Assembly (NCBI RefSeq): GCF_001667275.1
Contig: NZ_LZHV01000031.1
Coordinates: 62,001 to 126,000, forward strand
DNA: 64,000 nt
Origin: Mycobacterium sp. ACS4054
GTDB taxonomy: Bacteria > Actinomycetota > Actinomycetes > Mycobacteriales > Mycobacteriaceae
Reading direction: 5' to 3'
The stretch's first letter is position 1; every line of letters begins with the position of its first letter. The notes under the pieces were generated by a model, which ran no database searches, was not told the DNA's origin, and saw only the letters and a program-made list of their open reading frames with translations. Of this stretch, positions 63,076 to 64,000 are shown one piece after another. The position numbers were made by a program, and so were the translations under genes.

Positions 63076-63498
63076 GTGACCTCTCTGCCCGTTCACCAAG
63101 CCTCCCAGCCGACGGCTGCGCCCCGACCTGCGGCCATGCCCGTGCCTACACAGCCGGCGAGCGGGCCGTCGTACGACCGCGGGGACGCAGCCCCGTTCCG
63201 ATCCGCGTTATCGCCGCGCTCGGACAACTTTGCTCCCGCCGACGAACAATGCGAAGTCAAATCACGAATATTACAAAAACGGATACCACGCCGATGTCGA
63301 AATGATGCCGAGCCACGCTCAAATCCCAATACGGCACAGCCTCGGCGGTGCGCCATTACGCCGCCGACGAACCCAAAACGCATGGGGCGACGGTACGTGA
63401 AGCCATTAACCCGTCAACGATCCACCCGAACAAACGGACACGGCCCGCGCGGCGGTTTGCCCTCGAGGTCCGAATTGGCCGTTTGCGCTGACTAAGTG
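63076..63498. other. Intergenic region before fadE20
   Basis: A 423-bp gap with lower GC around 63230-63330. Open frames on both strands (63076-63495 plus, 63093-63383 minus) have no start signal, are Pro/Arg-rich and look like non-coding translation. In H37Rv two genes, Rv2722 and the TerC-like Rv2723, lie here; neither is present. It should contain the promoter of the LGFP gene. Confidence 0.45.
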
Positions 63499-64000
63499 CT
63501 AGACCCCGAGACTGCGGCCGATGATCTCTTTCATGATCTCGGTCGTGCCGCCGTAGATGGTCTGCACCCGCGCGTCCAGATAGGCACGGGCGACGGAGTA
63601 TTCGCGCATGTAGCCGTACCCGCCGTGCAATTGCAGGCAACGGTCGATCAGGTGCACCTGCTTTTCGGTCGAGTACCACTTGGCCATCGCCGCTTGTTCC
63701 GCGGTCAGCTTCTTGTCCAGGTGCAACCGGATGAACTCGTCGACCATCATGCGCACGACGGTGGCCTCAGTCGCCAGCTCGGCGAGCACGAAGCGGCTGT
63801 TCTGAAAACTGCCGATCGGTTTGCCAAAAGCCTTGCGCTCCTTGGTGTATTGCAGCGTGTGCTCGAGCACCTGCTCCATGGCCGCGGCCGCCATGATGGC
63901 GATCGAGATGCGCTCCTGCGGCAGGTTCTGCATCAGGTAGATGAACCCCATGCCCTCCTGCCCCAGCAGGTTCTCGGCGGGAACCTTGACGTCGGTGAAC
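63499..64000 (-). CDS. fadE20: Acyl-CoA dehydrogenase (5' end outside window; FadE20-like)
   Basis: The C-terminal about 167 residues of an acyl-CoA dehydrogenase, running off the right edge. Conserved helices QERISIAIMAAAAMEQVLEHTLQYTKERKAFGKPIG and LIDRCLQLHGGYGYMREYSVARAYLDARV carry the FAD-contacting GGYGY motif; the family C-terminus TTEIMKEIIGRSLG is complete. The catalytic base segment is in the visible YGGTTE area (Glu). Matches Rv2724c by position and length of tail. Substrate range unknown. Confidence 0.88.
   Translation of the reverse strand, partial: FTDVKVPAENLLGQEGMGFIYLMQNLPQERISIAIMAAAAMEQVLEHTLQYTKERKAFGKPIGSFQNSRFVLAELATEATVVRMMVDEFIRLHLDKKLTAEQAAMAKWYSTEKQVHLIDRCLQLHGGYGYMREYSVARAYLDARVQTIYGGTTEIMKEIIGRSLGV

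Noticed and set aside
63076..63495. 139-codon plus-strand frame before fadE20
   Set aside because: Pro/Arg-rich, no ribosome site, no recognisable domain; left as intergenic.
1..64000. tRNA, rRNA, CRISPR arrays, complete insertion sequences or prophage genes
   Set aside because: Looked for and not seen; no cloverleaf-like segments, spacer-repeat arrays or transposase motifs were noticed.

Overview
The window is a high-GC actinobacterial chromosome segment. From about 15.1 kb to the right edge its gene order follows the Mycobacterium tuberculosis block Rv2667 to Rv2724c: clpC2, a RibD/DHFR-like reductase, aftC, msrB, chdC-hemY-hemE, dxs1, ceoBC, dut, cei, suhB, ppgK, sigA, sigB, ideR, sthA, nrdR, a chiZ-like gene, lexA and fadE20. 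Protein lengths and motifs agree closely, so the source is a Mycobacterium. A slow grower of the M. avium-complex type is my inference. H37Rv correspondences are from memory, not from a search.

Positions 1-15,000 are accessory. They hold a truncated SDR with a divergent IclR regulator around a perfect palindrome, a multipass membrane protein, a protein with an extreme Asp/Glu/Lys tail, a DUF2510-DUF4177 small protein, a secreted SH3-NlpC/P60-like protein, a 985-residue membrane patatin, a DUF1023 hydrolase behind a tiny overlapping leader ORF, a CDF metal exporter, an AGCS amino-acid/sodium symporter and four secreted DUF732 paralogs. Positions 15,000-22,100 hold clpC2 with twin operator-like palindromes, a secreted MPT63-like protein, a GNAT enzyme, a ZapE-like ATPase, a RibD-like reductase, a lipoprotein pseudo-hydrolase, aftC and msrB. 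Between msrB and the following methyltransferase, which are adjacent in H37Rv, sits a single DUF559 (Vsr/PD-(D/E)XK-like) gene enclosed by about 70-bp inverted repeats. This is the most unusual structure here.

Positions 23,100-34,800 carry a tight minus-strand cluster for the last steps of coproporphyrin-dependent heme synthesis (hemE, hemY, chdC), echA15, an RNase D-like protein, dxs1, a CPA-type cation/proton antiporter where H37Rv has the ars/ABC genes, and a TrmA-like RNA methyltransferase coupled to an APC permease. Positions 34,800-44,800 cover K+ uptake regulators (ceoB, ceoC), small actinobacterial DUF proteins, dUTPase, the envelope protein Cei, inositol monophosphatase and polyphosphate glucokinase. 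Positions 45,000-52,000 form the transcription-control core: sigA, sigB with an ECF-type promoter, and ideR, with strong hairpin terminators after sigA and sigB. Positions 53,000-64,000 hold sthA, a lipoprotein serine protease, a PAC2 protein, two metabolic enzymes, a nitrobindin-like protein, NrdR, the SOS pair chiZ-like/lexA with a LexA box and a probable leaderless lexA promoter, an LGFP-repeat envelope protein and the 3' part of fadE20.

Many neighbours overlap by 4 nt (aftC/msrB, hemE/hemY, permease/methyltransferase, DUF3159/OB-fold, dut/DUF3710). Several convergent pairs share the tetranucleotide CTAG as both stop codons. I saw no tRNA, rRNA, CRISPR array or complete insertion sequence.
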